Assembly (NCBI RefSeq): GCF_030063305.1
Contig: NZ_JASISV010000002.1
Coordinates: 186,001-250,000, forward strand
Origin: Salinibacterium sp. G-O1
GTDB taxonomy: Bacteria; Actinomycetota; Actinomycetes; Actinomycetales; Microbacteriaceae
DNA: 64,000 nt
Direction of reading: 5' to 3'
Both the position numbers and the translations under genes were made by a program. The notes under the pieces were generated by a model. It was not told the DNA's origin, did no database searches, and was given only the letters and a program-made list of their open reading frames with translations. This document shows positions 15,701 through 24,202 of the stretch, in pieces; position 1 is the first letter of the stretch; each line of letters begins with the position of its first letter.

Positions 15701-16933
15701 GTGAAAAGTAGAACCGTGCCTATGATCGCCGTAACATTCGTCTCGGCGGCGATGCTGGCCGGCTGTGCAGGCGGACCGCCCGCACAAGACGGATCAGCAC
15801 TCAGCGACGGCAAAGTCGTCATCGGAATCCTCAATGACCAGTCCGGCGTGTACCGCGACCTCTCCGGACCGAACAGCCGTGTCGCCGTTGAGCTCGCCAT
15901 CGCCGACTATGAGGCCAAGTACGGCGATGAGGCAGTCGCAACGGACATTGAGATCATCACCTCGGACCACCAGAACAAGCCGGATGTCGCCAACACGCAG
16001 GCGCAGCAGATGTACGACCGCCGTGGCGCTGACATCATCCTCGACGTTCCGACCTCGTCTGCGGCATTAGCCGTCGCAGAGGTTGCCGCGGCGAAGAAGC
16101 GACTGTTCATCGATGTCGGCGCAGCCACGATGGAACTCACCGGCGCCGCCTGCAACCCGTACACCTTCCACTGGGCGTACAACACGGAGATGCTCGCCAA
16201 GGGCGCGAGCGGGGTCGTTGACAACGGCGGAGAGTCGTGGGTCATCATTTACCCCGACTACGCATTCGGCCAGGGCATGAACGCATCCTTCACCGCGTCC
16301 ATCGAGGGCGCGGGCGGAACGGTTCTGGAGAGCATCGCCACGCCGTTCCCGAACGACAACTTCTCGACGTTCATCACTCGCGCGGCCGCTCAGAACCCGG
16401 ACGTGATTGGCATCATGGCGGCGGGTGGCGACCTGATCAACTTCGTCAAGCAGTACAACCAGGCGGGGATGCAGGATCAGGCCGCCCTGGCGGTCGGTCT
16501 GATGTTCATCACCGACATCAACTCTCTCGGCGTCGAAGAGTTCCAGGGCACCACGTTCACCGACGCGTGGTACTGGGACTACGACGAGCAGAACCGTGAG
16601 TTCGCCGACCGCTTCCTGCAGCTCACCGACGCGCGTCCGACGTTCGCCCACGCGGGCAACTACTCGGCAGCATTCCAGTACCTCGAAGCGATCCAACGGG
16701 CCGGAACCGACGACGCCGACGCGGTCATTGCAGAGCTGGAAGGCGCCAAGCTCGAGGACCTGTTCCTTCGCAACGGCGAGGTGCGCAGCGACCACAGCGT
16801 GGTGCACGACTCCTATGTCGCCCGGGTGAAGCCGGCCGCTGATGTCGCCGAGGCGTGGGACTACGAGGAGATCATCTCGACGATCCCCGCAGAGGAAGCA
16901 TTCTCGCCGGTGAACTCCGCCTGCACGATGTAG
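15701..16933 (+). CDS. Lipoprotein substrate-binding protein of a branched-chain-amino-acid-type ABC transporter
   Basis: 410 residues from GTG 15701, 5 nt after AAGGAG. A lipoprotein signal ends at LAGC (cysteine near residue 22), then a type-1 periplasmic-binding fold starts (VVIGILNDQSGVYRDLSGPNSRVAVELA). It delivers the ligand to the permease encoded downstream. The ligand is unclear: members of this subgroup bind amino acids, amides, urea or aromatic acids, and the neighbours (UPF0303, LysR) suggest a catabolic substrate rather than bulk amino acids. An 8-bp hairpin follows before the permease gene, as often seen when the binding protein must be made in excess. Confidence 0.88.
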   Translation: MKSRTVPMIAVTFVSAAMLAGCAGGPPAQDGSALSDGKVVIGILNDQSGVYRDLSGPNSRVAVELAIADYEAKYGDEAVATDIEIITSDHQNKPDVANTQAQQMYDRRGADIILDVPTSSAALAVAEVAAAKKRLFIDVGAATMELTGAACNPYTFHWAYNTEMLAKGASGVVDNGGESWVIIYPDYAFGQGMNASFTASIEGAGGTVLESIATPFPNDNFSTFITRAAAQNPDVIGIMAAGGDLINFVKQYNQAGMQDQAALAVGLMFITDINSLGVEEFQGTTFTDAWYWDYDEQNREFADRFLQLTDARPTFAHAGNYSAAFQYLEAIQRAGTDDADAVIAELEGAKLEDLFLRNGEVRSDHSVVHDSYVARVKPAADVAEAWDYEEIISTIPAEEAFSPVNSACTM

Positions 16934-16970
16934 TTTCTTCTCCAGCTAGTCGACTTATCCCCCTCAATGG

Positions 16971-16997
16971 TGAGCGGGGCGGGACCCGTCCCGCTCA
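16971..16997 (+). other. Intercistronic stem-loop after the binding-protein gene
   Basis: TGAGCGGG and CCCGCTCA form an 8-bp stem; an alternative 7-bp stem GCGGGAC/GTCCCGC with a 2-nt loop lies within. It is 37 nt after the stop codon and has no U-run, so it fits an attenuator or mRNA 3'-end protector. Confidence 0.55.
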
Positions 16998-17018
16998 TCA
17001 GGAAGTGACCTCGCGATT

Positions 17019-17888
17019 ATGGACGCGTTTATCCAATACACAGCCCAAGGCCTCGCGGCTGGCGGCTTCTATGCCCTTGCCGCGCTGGGGCTGGCCGTCA
17101 TCTTCGGAGCGCTCAACGTAGTCAACTTCGCGCATGGGGCGTTCTACATGCTCGGTGCGGTGCTTACCGCCGTGCTGCTGGACGTCGCTGGCATCAATTT
17201 CTGGGTCGCGCTCGTGCTCGTTCCCGTCATTCTGTTTGGCTTCGGAATAATCATCGAGCGGCTGCTCGTGCAGTGGCTGCTCGGTCTTGACAACCTCTAT
17301 TCGTTCCTGCTGACCTTCGGGATCTCGCTGGTCCTGGTCGACGTCATCAAGATCCGGTACGGCGTGTCAGGCCTGCCGTACGGGCAGCCACCCGGCCTCG
17401 AGGGACTCATCCGGATAGGTGCCGTTCAGCTGCCGGTCTATCAGGTATTCGTCTTCGTCTTCTCGGTGCTGGTCTGTCTGGGAGTGTGGTTGCTGCTCGC
17501 TAAGACTCGCGTAGGAGTCATCGTGCGCGCGGCGACAGAAGAACCCGAAAGGGCTCGCGCTCTCGGAATCAACGTCGGCCTCTGGGTGACGCCCGTGTTT
17601 GGCTTCGGTGTCGCTCTCGCAGGAATCGCAGGCGTTCTCGCGGCTCCGTTCCGCGCCATCACCGCCACGATGGGGTCGAGCTTCATCATCATCCTGTTCG
17701 CGATCGTCGTGATTGGCGGGCTGGGTTCCATTCTCGGCTCGGTGGTGGCGGGCTTCCTGGTCGGCCTTGTCGAGGCGTACGGTCAGGGCTACGCGAGCAC
17801 CTTCTCCCAGATCATCATTTTCGTGCTCATGGCCGTCGTGATTCTGGTTCGACCGGCGGGCCTGTTCGGAAGGAAGGAGTCGGCATGA
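17019..17888 (+). CDS. ABC transporter permease, LivH type
   Basis: 289 residues with about eight membrane helices. LivH family pattern: QGLAAGGFYALAALGLAVIF at the N-terminus, NVVNFAHGAFYMLGA (about 32-46), and the coupling-helix segment TEEPERARALGINV. It forms half of the membrane channel with the LivM-type permease. GGAAGTG lies upstream of ATG 17019. The stop overlaps the next gene by 4 nt (ATGA). Helix count and hydrophobic layout are normal. Confidence 0.92.
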   Translation: MDAFIQYTAQGLAAGGFYALAALGLAVIFGALNVVNFAHGAFYMLGAVLTAVLLDVAGINFWVALVLVPVILFGFGIIIERLLVQWLLGLDNLYSFLLTFGISLVLVDVIKIRYGVSGLPYGQPPGLEGLIRIGAVQLPVYQVFVFVFSVLVCLGVWLLLAKTRVGVIVRAATEEPERARALGINVGLWVTPVFGFGVALAGIAGVLAAPFRAITATMGSSFIIILFAIVVIGGLGSILGSVVAGFLVGLVEAYGQGYASTFSQIIIFVLMAVVILVRPAGLFGRKESA

Positions 17889-18991
17889 CCACCTCCCCTT
17901 CGTCGGCGGTTCGAACCTTCCCCCTCGCGCCGACGCCTCGATCACGCTGGCGGGTCGCTCGACTCATCATGTGGCCCACCATCGCGTTCGTGGCGCTGCT
18001 GGTGCTCCCATGGGTCGTGTATCCCCCGATCGCCATGGACATCGCCGCCTGGGCGCTGTTCGCCATGTCCATTGACCTGCTCCTCGGTTTTGGCGGTGTT
18101 CTGTCATTCGGGCATGCTGCCTATTGGGGCAGCTCGGCGTACCTGACCGGGTGGGTGGCGGTGAATACCGGTGTGCCTTTTCCGGTCGCCATCCTGATCG
18201 GTGCGCTCGGGGCGATGGTCCTCGCTGTACCGATCGGGATGCTGTCGGTCCGCCGCTCTGGCATCTATTTCGCGATGGTGACACTCGCCTTCGGGCAGAT
18301 GATCTACTTCATTGCGAATCAACTGAGCGTGATCACGGGTGGTGAGAACGGACTGCAGGGAGTGCCGAAGACATTCTTCGGGATCGAAGCGGTCGAGAAG
18401 GAGTCGTTCTTCTTCTACTACGCAGCCATCCCGATTGTCGTACTCGGCGCCCTGGCCGCCTGGCGCATTGTCCACTCCCCCTTCGGGCGTGTGCTGTCAG
18501 GCATTCGGGATAATCCAGAGCGCGTCCGGGCGCTGGGCTATGACGTTGAGCGCTACAAGCTCATCGCCTTTGTCCTGTCGGCCGGGCTTGCCGGTCTCGC
18601 CGGTGGTGTCTACGCGGTGAGCCACGGATTCGTCTCCCTTCAGGAGGTCGACTGGACCACCTCCGGAAAGGTCGTCCTGATGACCGTCCTCGGCGGGATC
18701 GGAACTCTCTGGGGTGGTCCGATCGGCGCAGCGATCATCGTGTTGCTCGAGGACTACCTCGCGTCTGCCGGCTTCGAGGGAATCGGCATCGTCACGGGAC
18801 TGATCTTCATCGTCTGCGTAGTCCTGTTCCGTAAGGGCATTCTGGGGACCATCCTGGCATTCGTTGATCGGGCAAGGACGGGCGGGCGCGGGATGCCGCG
18901 ATTCGGGCGCGCAGATCGGCTTGCTGCCCCGGACTCGGTGACCGCGACCAATACCGCACACGACGAGGAAGGCAATCATGCACCCCGATGA
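17885..18991 (+). CDS. ABC transporter permease, LivM type
   Basis: 368 residues, about ten membrane helices after a basic N-terminus. LLGFGGVLSFGHAAYWGSSAY (about 61-81) and the coupling loop IRDNPERVRALGYDVERYKL (about 204-223) are diagnostic. A hydrophilic tail of about 40 residues follows the last helix. It pairs with the LivH-type permease. The 3' end overlaps the LivG-type gene by 14 nt. Confidence 0.92.
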   Translation: MTTSPSSAVRTFPLAPTPRSRWRVARLIMWPTIAFVALLVLPWVVYPPIAMDIAAWALFAMSIDLLLGFGGVLSFGHAAYWGSSAYLTGWVAVNTGVPFPVAILIGALGAMVLAVPIGMLSVRRSGIYFAMVTLAFGQMIYFIANQLSVITGGENGLQGVPKTFFGIEAVEKESFFFYYAAIPIVVLGALAAWRIVHSPFGRVLSGIRDNPERVRALGYDVERYKLIAFVLSAGLAGLAGGVYAVSHGFVSLQEVDWTTSGKVVLMTVLGGIGTLWGGPIGAAIIVLLEDYLASAGFEGIGIVTGLIFIVCVVLFRKGILGTILAFVDRARTGGRGMPRFGRADRLAAPDSVTATNTAHDEEGNHAPR

Positions 18992-19754
18992 CACGTCGGC
19001 CGCTGGCGATGTAATCCTGCACGCCAAGGGCCTCACGAAGACGTTCCGCGACTTTACCGCGGTAGACGCAGTAGACCTGTCGGTGAAACGAGGGACTATT
19101 CACGCCCTCGTCGGACCGAACGGAGCAGGAAAGACCACCCTGTTCAACCTGCTGTCCGGGTTCCTCAAGCCCAGCGGTGGAACCATCACCTTCGACGGCC
19201 GAGACATCACCGGGATGCAGCCCGAAAACATCGCGCATCTGGGAATCGCTCGCTCGTTCCAGATCACGAGCCTGTTCGAGAAGCTCACTGCGCTCCAGCA
19301 TCTCGAGCTGGCGCTGGGAAGCCCTACCGGCGTGGGCTTCCAGTTCTGGCGATCGGAGAAGCGACTGGCTCGCTTCCGCGACCGGGCGATGGACCTGCTT
19401 GACCAGGTCGGCATGGCGAGTCTTGCCGACCGTGAGGTGGGCCACTTCGCCTACGGGCAGAAGCGTGCCGTTGAACTCGCACTCGCTCTGGCCCTCGACC
19501 CGCAGCTGCTTCTGCTCGATGAACCGACGGCGGGCATGGGCATCGAAGATGTCGAGCGCACGATCGAGCTAGTCGACAGGATCTCGGCCGGGCGCACTGT
19601 CGTGTTCGTCGACCACAACATGCACGTCGTCGGCACCCTCGCCGACCGGGTTACCGTGCTCCAGCAGGGCGCGATCCTGGTCGAGGGAAGCTACGACGAG
19701 GTACGCAATGACGAGAAGGTCATCACCGCATATTTAGGGCAGGCGAATGTTTGA
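18978..19754 (+). CDS. ABC transporter ATP-binding protein, LivG type
   Basis: 258 residues with a complete ATPase: Walker A GPNGAGKTT (about 46-54), a signature region FAYGQKRAVELALAL in place of the textbook LSGGQ, as usual in LivG, Walker B LLLLDEPTAGMG, and the switch His in VVFVDHNMHVV. It drives uptake together with the LivF-type subunit. ATG 18978 overlaps the permease gene, and its stop overlaps the next gene by 8 nt, so the four genes are tightly coupled. Confidence 0.92.
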   Translation: MHPDDTSAAGDVILHAKGLTKTFRDFTAVDAVDLSVKRGTIHALVGPNGAGKTTLFNLLSGFLKPSGGTITFDGRDITGMQPENIAHLGIARSFQITSLFEKLTALQHLELALGSPTGVGFQFWRSEKRLARFRDRAMDLLDQVGMASLADREVGHFAYGQKRAVELALALALDPQLLLLDEPTAGMGIEDVERTIELVDRISAGRTVVFVDHNMHVVGTLADRVTVLQQGAILVEGSYDEVRNDEKVITAYLGQANV

Positions 19755-20439
19755 AATTTCGGGTCTCTCCGCACACTACGGTGAGGCGGCCGCTTTGCAC
19801 GACGTCTCTCTCACGGTCGGGCGCGGGGAGGTCGTCACGCTTGTCGGCCGAAATGGCGCGGGCAAGACCACGCTTTTGCGCTGCGCGATGGGACTACATC
19901 GCGACAGTGTGGGCGCCATCACGTTCGACGGTGCGCGAGTCGAACAACTCAGCCCGGACCGCCGGGCAAAGGCCGGCATCGGCTGGGTTCCGGATGATCG
20001 CGGAATCTACTCGACGCTGACGGTGTTCGAGAACCTCACGCTCCCCCCGGTCGTCAGCAAGGAGGCGTGGTCGCTCGACAGGATCTTCGAGGCATTCCCC
20101 GCTTTGCGGAATCGCCGGTCATCTATGGGAACCCAACTGTCGGGCGGCGAGCAGCAGATGCTCGCCATCGCGCGGGTGCTTCGCAGCGGCGCGAAGTTGT
20201 TGCTGCTCGACGAGCCAAGCGAAGGTCTGGCGCCGGTCATCGTGCAGCAGATCGGACACATCATTCGCGAGGCGAAAGCGTCGGGTACCTCAATCCTGCT
20301 TGTTGAGCAGAACGTCAAGTTCGCTGCGACGGTGGCCGATCGGCACTACATTCTGGCGGAGGGCCGGGTGGTCGAGAGCCTCGACAACTCCGAATTCCAG
20401 CGTCGCGAAGGCGAGCTTCTGGTGCACCTCGGTCTCTAG
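19747..20439 (+). CDS. ABC transporter ATP-binding protein, LivF type
   Basis: 230 residues. Walker A GRNGAGKTT (about 37-45), signature LSGGEQQMLAIARVL, Walker B LLLLDEPSEGLAP and switch LLVEQNVKFA identify LivF. It is the last gene of the transporter operon and meets the convergent lysR gene with a 4-nt overlap of stops, leaving no room for a terminator between them. Confidence 0.92.
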   Translation: MFEISGLSAHYGEAAALHDVSLTVGRGEVVTLVGRNGAGKTTLLRCAMGLHRDSVGAITFDGARVEQLSPDRRAKAGIGWVPDDRGIYSTLTVFENLTLPPVVSKEAWSLDRIFEAFPALRNRRSSMGTQLSGGEQQMLAIARVLRSGAKLLLLDEPSEGLAPVIVQQIGHIIREAKASGTSILLVEQNVKFAATVADRHYILAEGRVVESLDNSEFQRREGELLVHLGL

Positions 20440-21395
20440 GCGTTGACCTGGCGTGCTCGGGCGGAGGCTCGCGCCTCACCGAGCAGCGTCGGCCTCACCT
20501 CGTCGAGCCTCTCGCGCAGCGCGTCAAGATAGGCCGCCACAACGGGCAGTGCATGCACCTCGCTGGGGGCGATCAACCAGTACGGCAGGCGCTGCTCGAC
20601 CTGGTCAGGCAGCACGCGAACCAGGTTGGTCTCGCGGTCGGCCAGGAAGCAGGGAAGCAGGCCGAAGCCCGCGCCGGCGAGGGTTGCTTCCACGTGGACA
20701 AAAACGTTCGTGCTTGTGACGGCGTCGATCATGTCCGGAATTCCCTGCCTCGCGTCATCGAGGGCGTCGACTTGCAGCATCGACTCGATGAAGTAGACCA
20801 GCGGTGCTCCAGCGAGCTCGTCAAAGGTGCCGGGCGTGCCGTGCCCGGCGAGGAATTCGCGGGACGCGTAGAGACCCAGCGCGTAGTCGGCGAGGCGCAC
20901 CGCTTTCGCGTTTCTGACCTCGGGTCGTCCCACGACGACCTCGAGGTCGACCCCGGAACGATGCAGAGACGCATGCCGTGTCTTGGTGACAATTTGCAGC
21001 GAGATGCCCGGATGCCGGCGCCTCAGTGCGGCCATCGCCGGTGCCGCGATGTAGGCACTGAACCCGTCGGTCGCGGAGAGCCTGATGGCGCCCCGGAGTT
21101 CGGCGCCATCCCCGTCGAGTTGGGACAGCGCAGACTCGACGTGCTCCCCCGCGGCGGCCGCGTGCCCGCCGAGCGGCGTGAGCTGCCACCCTGCGGTCCC
21201 GCGTACGAGTACGCGCCCGCCAAGGGCGCGCTCGAGCGCGCTGATTCTTCGCGCAATCGTCGTGTGCGTCACTCCGAGCTGGCGGGCGGCGGTGGTGTAC
21301 CGGCCAGACCTCGCCACGGCGAGCAGCACGAGCAGATCGTCTGCGGTGGCTCCGCTTGCCGAAAGGTTCACTGTCACCTGTGCAGGATTGCACAT
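20436..21395 (-). CDS. LysR-family regulator of the adjacent ABC operon
   Basis: 319 residues from ATG 21395. An N-terminal helix-turn-helix (LVLLAVARSGRYTTAARQLG then VTHTTIARRISALERALGGR) is followed by a substrate-binding domain from about residue 95 (LRGAIRLSATDGFSAYIAAP). It probably responds to the transported compound. The start is uncertain: a GTG at 21377 would put the palindrome 21379-21394 just upstream of the coding sequence, while ATG 21395 places it within the first codons. Either way the palindrome sits where LysR autoregulation sites lie. Confidence 0.88.
   Translation of the reverse strand: MCNPAQVTVNLSASGATADDLLVLLAVARSGRYTTAARQLGVTHTTIARRISALERALGGRVLVRGTAGWQLTPLGGHAAAAGEHVESALSQLDGDGAELRGAIRLSATDGFSAYIAAPAMAALRRRHPGISLQIVTKTRHASLHRSGVDLEVVVGRPEVRNAKAVRLADYALGLYASREFLAGHGTPGTFDELAGAPLVYFIESMLQVDALDDARQGIPDMIDAVTSTNVFVHVEATLAGAGFGLLPCFLADRETNLVRVLPDQVEQRLPYWLIAPSEVHALPVVAAYLDALRERLDEVRPTLLGEARASARARQVNA
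21379..21394. promoter_or_regulatory. Palindrome TGTGCA-GGAT-TGCACA at the lysR start
   Basis: Perfect 6-bp inverted repeat with a 4-bp center, nearly identical to the palindrome at 15522-15537 in front of the transporter operon. Its position at the lysR 5' end suggests autoregulation. Confidence 0.65.
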
Positions 21396-21433
21396 GAATT
21401 AGTGGAAGGTGATCACAATCGTGCTACGAACGA

Positions 21434-21916
21434 TCACGGCGTCAGCTTCGTCAGGACATCGATGAGTTCGCTCGGCTCGTACGGTTCGGTCGTCGTCGCG
21501 AGTTCTTCCAGCGTCCACCAGCGGTGTGCGAGCACATCGACTCGTTCCTCGTCGGTCCACAGTGCATCGGACGGCGAGAACGCATCGACCGTCGCCGCGT
21601 AGAACTCGGCGTGACCCGTATCGTGGTCGGCGGCATCCCATTGCACGTCGAAATCATGTGCCCAGACGGGCTCCCCGAGGTTCTCGATGAGGAGTCCCGT
21701 CTCCTCCTCGAGCTCACGCACGGCGGCCTGATGATGGGTCTCCCCCGCATCGACCCCGCCACCCGGTGTCAGCCAGCGAGCGACTCCGCTCGTGTCTGGT
21801 GCCGTCGTGAGAAACATCAGGATTCGACCATCGCGATCGAACAGGAGCACCCGGCTGGTGAGCCGGTTCACTCCAGATACCGTCACGCTGTCAGGCGTCC
21901 AGAAAGTCGGAGACAT
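21434..21916 (-). CDS. NUDIX hydrolase
   Basis: 160 residues. The Nudix box is present as GGGVDAGETHHQAAVRELEE plus ETGL (GX5EX7REUXEEXGU, about residues 52-74). It would hydrolyse a nucleoside diphosphate linked to another group; the substrate cannot be told. The start is unsure: ATG 21916 lies inside the 3' end of the SDR gene (26-nt overlap), and GTG 21886, 4 nt after the SDR stop, is equally possible. It is probably translated with the SDR gene. Confidence 0.88.
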   Translation of the reverse strand: MSPTFWTPDSVTVSGVNRLTSRVLLFDRDGRILMFLTTAPDTSGVARWLTPGGGVDAGETHHQAAVRELEEETGLLIENLGEPVWAHDFDVQWDAADHDTGHAEFYAATVDAFSPSDALWTDEERVDVLAHRWWTLEELATTTEPYEPSELIDVLTKLTP

Positions 21917-22670
21917 CCCCTACGTAGCGGGTGTGGTTCTCCGGGACGGGCTCGACGGCGGCAGCAGCCACCTCGGCGGCGAACTCGCTGACGTTGTACA
22001 GACGGCCGGCGGCCTCTTTGCGAGCCTCGATAGCGCCCGGGTTCGCGCGCTGAAGCAGCGTGGCGGTGATGGTGCCCTCGATCATGTCGCCGGAGACGAC
22101 AACGAATTCGATTCCGGCGTCGTCGAGCGTCGGGATGAGGTCGCGCAGCGCATCCTCTCCCGCCCTCTTGCTGAGTGCGACAGGCAGGTACTCTGGCATC
22201 GTTTCTACGGTCTTGATGAAGTGCGCCTGATGGCTGGTCACAAAGACGATGCGCGATCCGCTGTGGAGCAGGGGCATCATCGCGGCCAGGAAGTCGACCT
22301 GAGCGTCGCGATTCAGCTTCATCGCGTAATCCTCCGACATGCCGCTTTCCATGCCGCCAGAGGCATTGAGAACGAGAACGTCGAGCTCGCCGTACGCAGC
22401 GCGAATCTGTTCAGCCATGGATGCCACGGAGGCAGGGTCGGTCAGGTCGGCGCCGATGGCGATCGCCTCGGCGCCCCCCTCCTCCAGTTTCGCCACAAGC
22501 TTCAGCGCCCTGGCTTCTTTATTGCGGAAGTTGATCACGACGCGTGCGCCTGCTTCAGCGAAGTAGGTGACGGTGTCTGCTCCAATTCCGCGCGACGATC
22601 CCGTTACGAGGATTCGCTTTCCGTCGAGTGAATGAGGGGCGAGTGGGTTGCTGGATTCGGAGCTGGTCAC
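21891..22670 (-). CDS. Short-chain dehydrogenase/reductase family protein, atypical active site
   Basis: 259 residues. The cofactor motif TGSSRGIG (19-26), NASG and the Ser-containing VFVTSHQ are in place, so it is a Rossmann SDR. The catalytic YxxxK is altered: the segment reads LPVALSKRAGED, with Val where Tyr is expected, although a Tyr lies 3 residues earlier (EYLPV). It may be a binding-only or mechanistically different member. GTG 22670 has TACAGT at 22677-22682, 6 nt upstream, so it is likely leaderless. The NUDIX gene follows. Confidence 0.82.
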   Translation of the reverse strand: MTSSESSNPLAPHSLDGKRILVTGSSRGIGADTVTYFAEAGARVVINFRNKEARALKLVAKLEEGGAEAIAIGADLTDPASVASMAEQIRAAYGELDVLVLNASGGMESGMSEDYAMKLNRDAQVDFLAAMMPLLHSGSRIVFVTSHQAHFIKTVETMPEYLPVALSKRAGEDALRDLIPTLDDAGIEFVVVSGDMIEGTITATLLQRANPGAIEARKEAAGRLYNVSEFAAEVAAAAVEPVPENHTRYVGDVSDFLDA

Positions 22671-22770
22671 GCTACGACTGTAGCGCCAACTCCCTGCGCA
22701 CGGCGAAGCTGAGTGATAGCGTCAGGGGCGTAGGCGTGGAAGCCCGAAGTGACGTGAGGAGCCCGGCGGC

Positions 22771-23280
22771 ATGTTGGTGGACCTGACGCAATATCTGTGG
22801 ATCCTGTGGCTCTCGCTCGTCGTGCTGTTTGTCGTGATTGAGCTACTCACGCTCGAGTTCACCTTCCTGATGATTGCAGCGGGCACGCTGATCGGTGGCC
22901 TGGGGGCCAACCTCCTCGGATGGCCGTGGTGGGTGCAAATCGGACTCGCCGCGGTGCTCTCGGCCCTGCTGATCTTCACCATCCGACCCCTCCTCTTGCT
23001 GACCCTTCACAAGGGAGCCGACAACACTCCCTCAAACGTCGCGGCTCTCTACGGCCAGGGCGCTCGCGTCATGCGCGACTTTGTCGAGGGCGCCGGCTCC
23101 GTGAAGCTCGACAACGGCGAGCTGTGGACGGCACGCATCGCTCCTACGGCGGCTCCGGCCGCCTTGCTCGAAGGAAACAGGGTGACCGTTACCAAAATCG
23201 ACGGCGCGATAGCCGAAGTTGTTCCGCTTGTTGTACCAACGGAGGGCCCCGCCCTCGAGGAAGGGACCTCAGATGATTAA
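22771..23280 (+). CDS. NfeD-like membrane protein
   Basis: 169 residues. Two to three membrane helices (about 7-50 and 53-74, with FVVIELLTLEFTFLMIAAG) precede a small beta-barrel OB-like NfeD domain (about 85-150, GQGARVMRDFVEGAGSVKLDNGELWTARI). NfeD short forms work with SPFH/stomatin proteins, as here: the stop overlaps the SPFH gene by 8 nt. GAGGAG lies upstream of ATG 22771. Confidence 0.88.
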   Translation: MLVDLTQYLWILWLSLVVLFVVIELLTLEFTFLMIAAGTLIGGLGANLLGWPWWVQIGLAAVLSALLIFTIRPLLLLTLHKGADNTPSNVAALYGQGARVMRDFVEGAGSVKLDNGELWTARIAPTAAPAALLEGNRVTVTKIDGAIAEVVPLVVPTEGPALEEGTSDD

Positions 23281-24202
23281 CCCGGAAGGATTCATCGGGC
23301 AACTGTTCGTGATCATCCTGCTTGCGATCGTCGCGATCTTTGTGATCGTCGTGCTGTTCCGCGCAATCCGCATCATCCCGCAGGCGAGCGCTGGCGTTGT
23401 CGAGCGCCTCGGGAAGTATCACAAGACGCTCAACCCCGGCCTGAACATCCTCGTTCCCTTTATTGACCGTGTCAGGCCGCTCATCGACATGCGTGAGCAG
23501 GTTGTCTCATTTCCCCCTCAGCCGGTGATCACCGAAGACAACCTCGTGGTCTCCATCGACACTGTCGTCTTCTTCCAGGTCACGGATGCGCGTGCCGCCA
23601 CCTATGAGATCGCCAGCTACCTCAGTGCCGTCGAGCAGTTGACCACCACGACGCTGCGTAACGTCGTCGGTGGCCTGAACCTCGAAGAGGCCCTCACCTC
23701 GCGAGACAACATCAACGGCCAGCTGCGTGTCGTGCTCGACGAGTCCACGGGCAAATGGGGCATCCGCGTCGGCCGGGTTGAACTGAAGGCGATCGATCCG
23801 CCCGTCTCCATCCAGGATTCGATGGAAAAGCAGATGCGAGCCGAGCGCGACCGTCGAGCGCAGATCCTCACCGCGGAGGGCACCAAGCAGGCCGCGATCC
23901 TGCAGGCGGAGGGGTCGCGTCAGGCGAGCATCCTCGAGGCTGAGGGCTACGCCCAGGCTGCGGTGCTCCGCGCGAAGGGTGATGGTGAGGCCATCACAAC
24001 GGTCTTCGGTGCCATCCACCGCGGAGAGCCGACAGCAGACCTGCTTGCCTACCAGTACCTCCAAACTCTTCCGAAACTCGCCGAGGGTGACTCCAACAAG
24101 ATGTGGATCATCCCCTCCGAACTCACTGAGGCGCTCAAGGGCATCAGCGCCGGGTTCCTCGGTGGCGCAGCCGGCCGCGGACCGACTCCGCCCACCCCGT
24201 AG
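23273..24202 (+). CDS. SPFH/stomatin family membrane protein (QmcA-like)
   Basis: 309 residues from ATG 23273 (GAGGAAGGG upstream). One N-terminal helix (about 10-31), the SPFH domain (RIIPQASAGVVERLGKYHKT, then VSIDTVVFFQVTDARAATYEI) and a Glu/Ala/Gln-rich coiled coil (QILTAEGTKQAAILQAEG..., about 200-245) that drives oligomer rings. It ends with GGAAGRGPTPPTP. These proteins scaffold membrane microdomains and protease access. It forms an operon with the NfeD-like gene and a phosphodiesterase gene whose GTG start shares a base with this stop. Confidence 0.92.
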   Translation: MINPEGFIGQLFVIILLAIVAIFVIVVLFRAIRIIPQASAGVVERLGKYHKTLNPGLNILVPFIDRVRPLIDMREQVVSFPPQPVITEDNLVVSIDTVVFFQVTDARAATYEIASYLSAVEQLTTTTLRNVVGGLNLEEALTSRDNINGQLRVVLDESTGKWGIRVGRVELKAIDPPVSIQDSMEKQMRAERDRRAQILTAEGTKQAAILQAEGSRQASILEAEGYAQAAVLRAKGDGEAITTVFGAIHRGEPTADLLAYQYLQTLPKLAEGDSNKMWIIPSELTEALKGISAGFLGGAAGRGPTPPTP

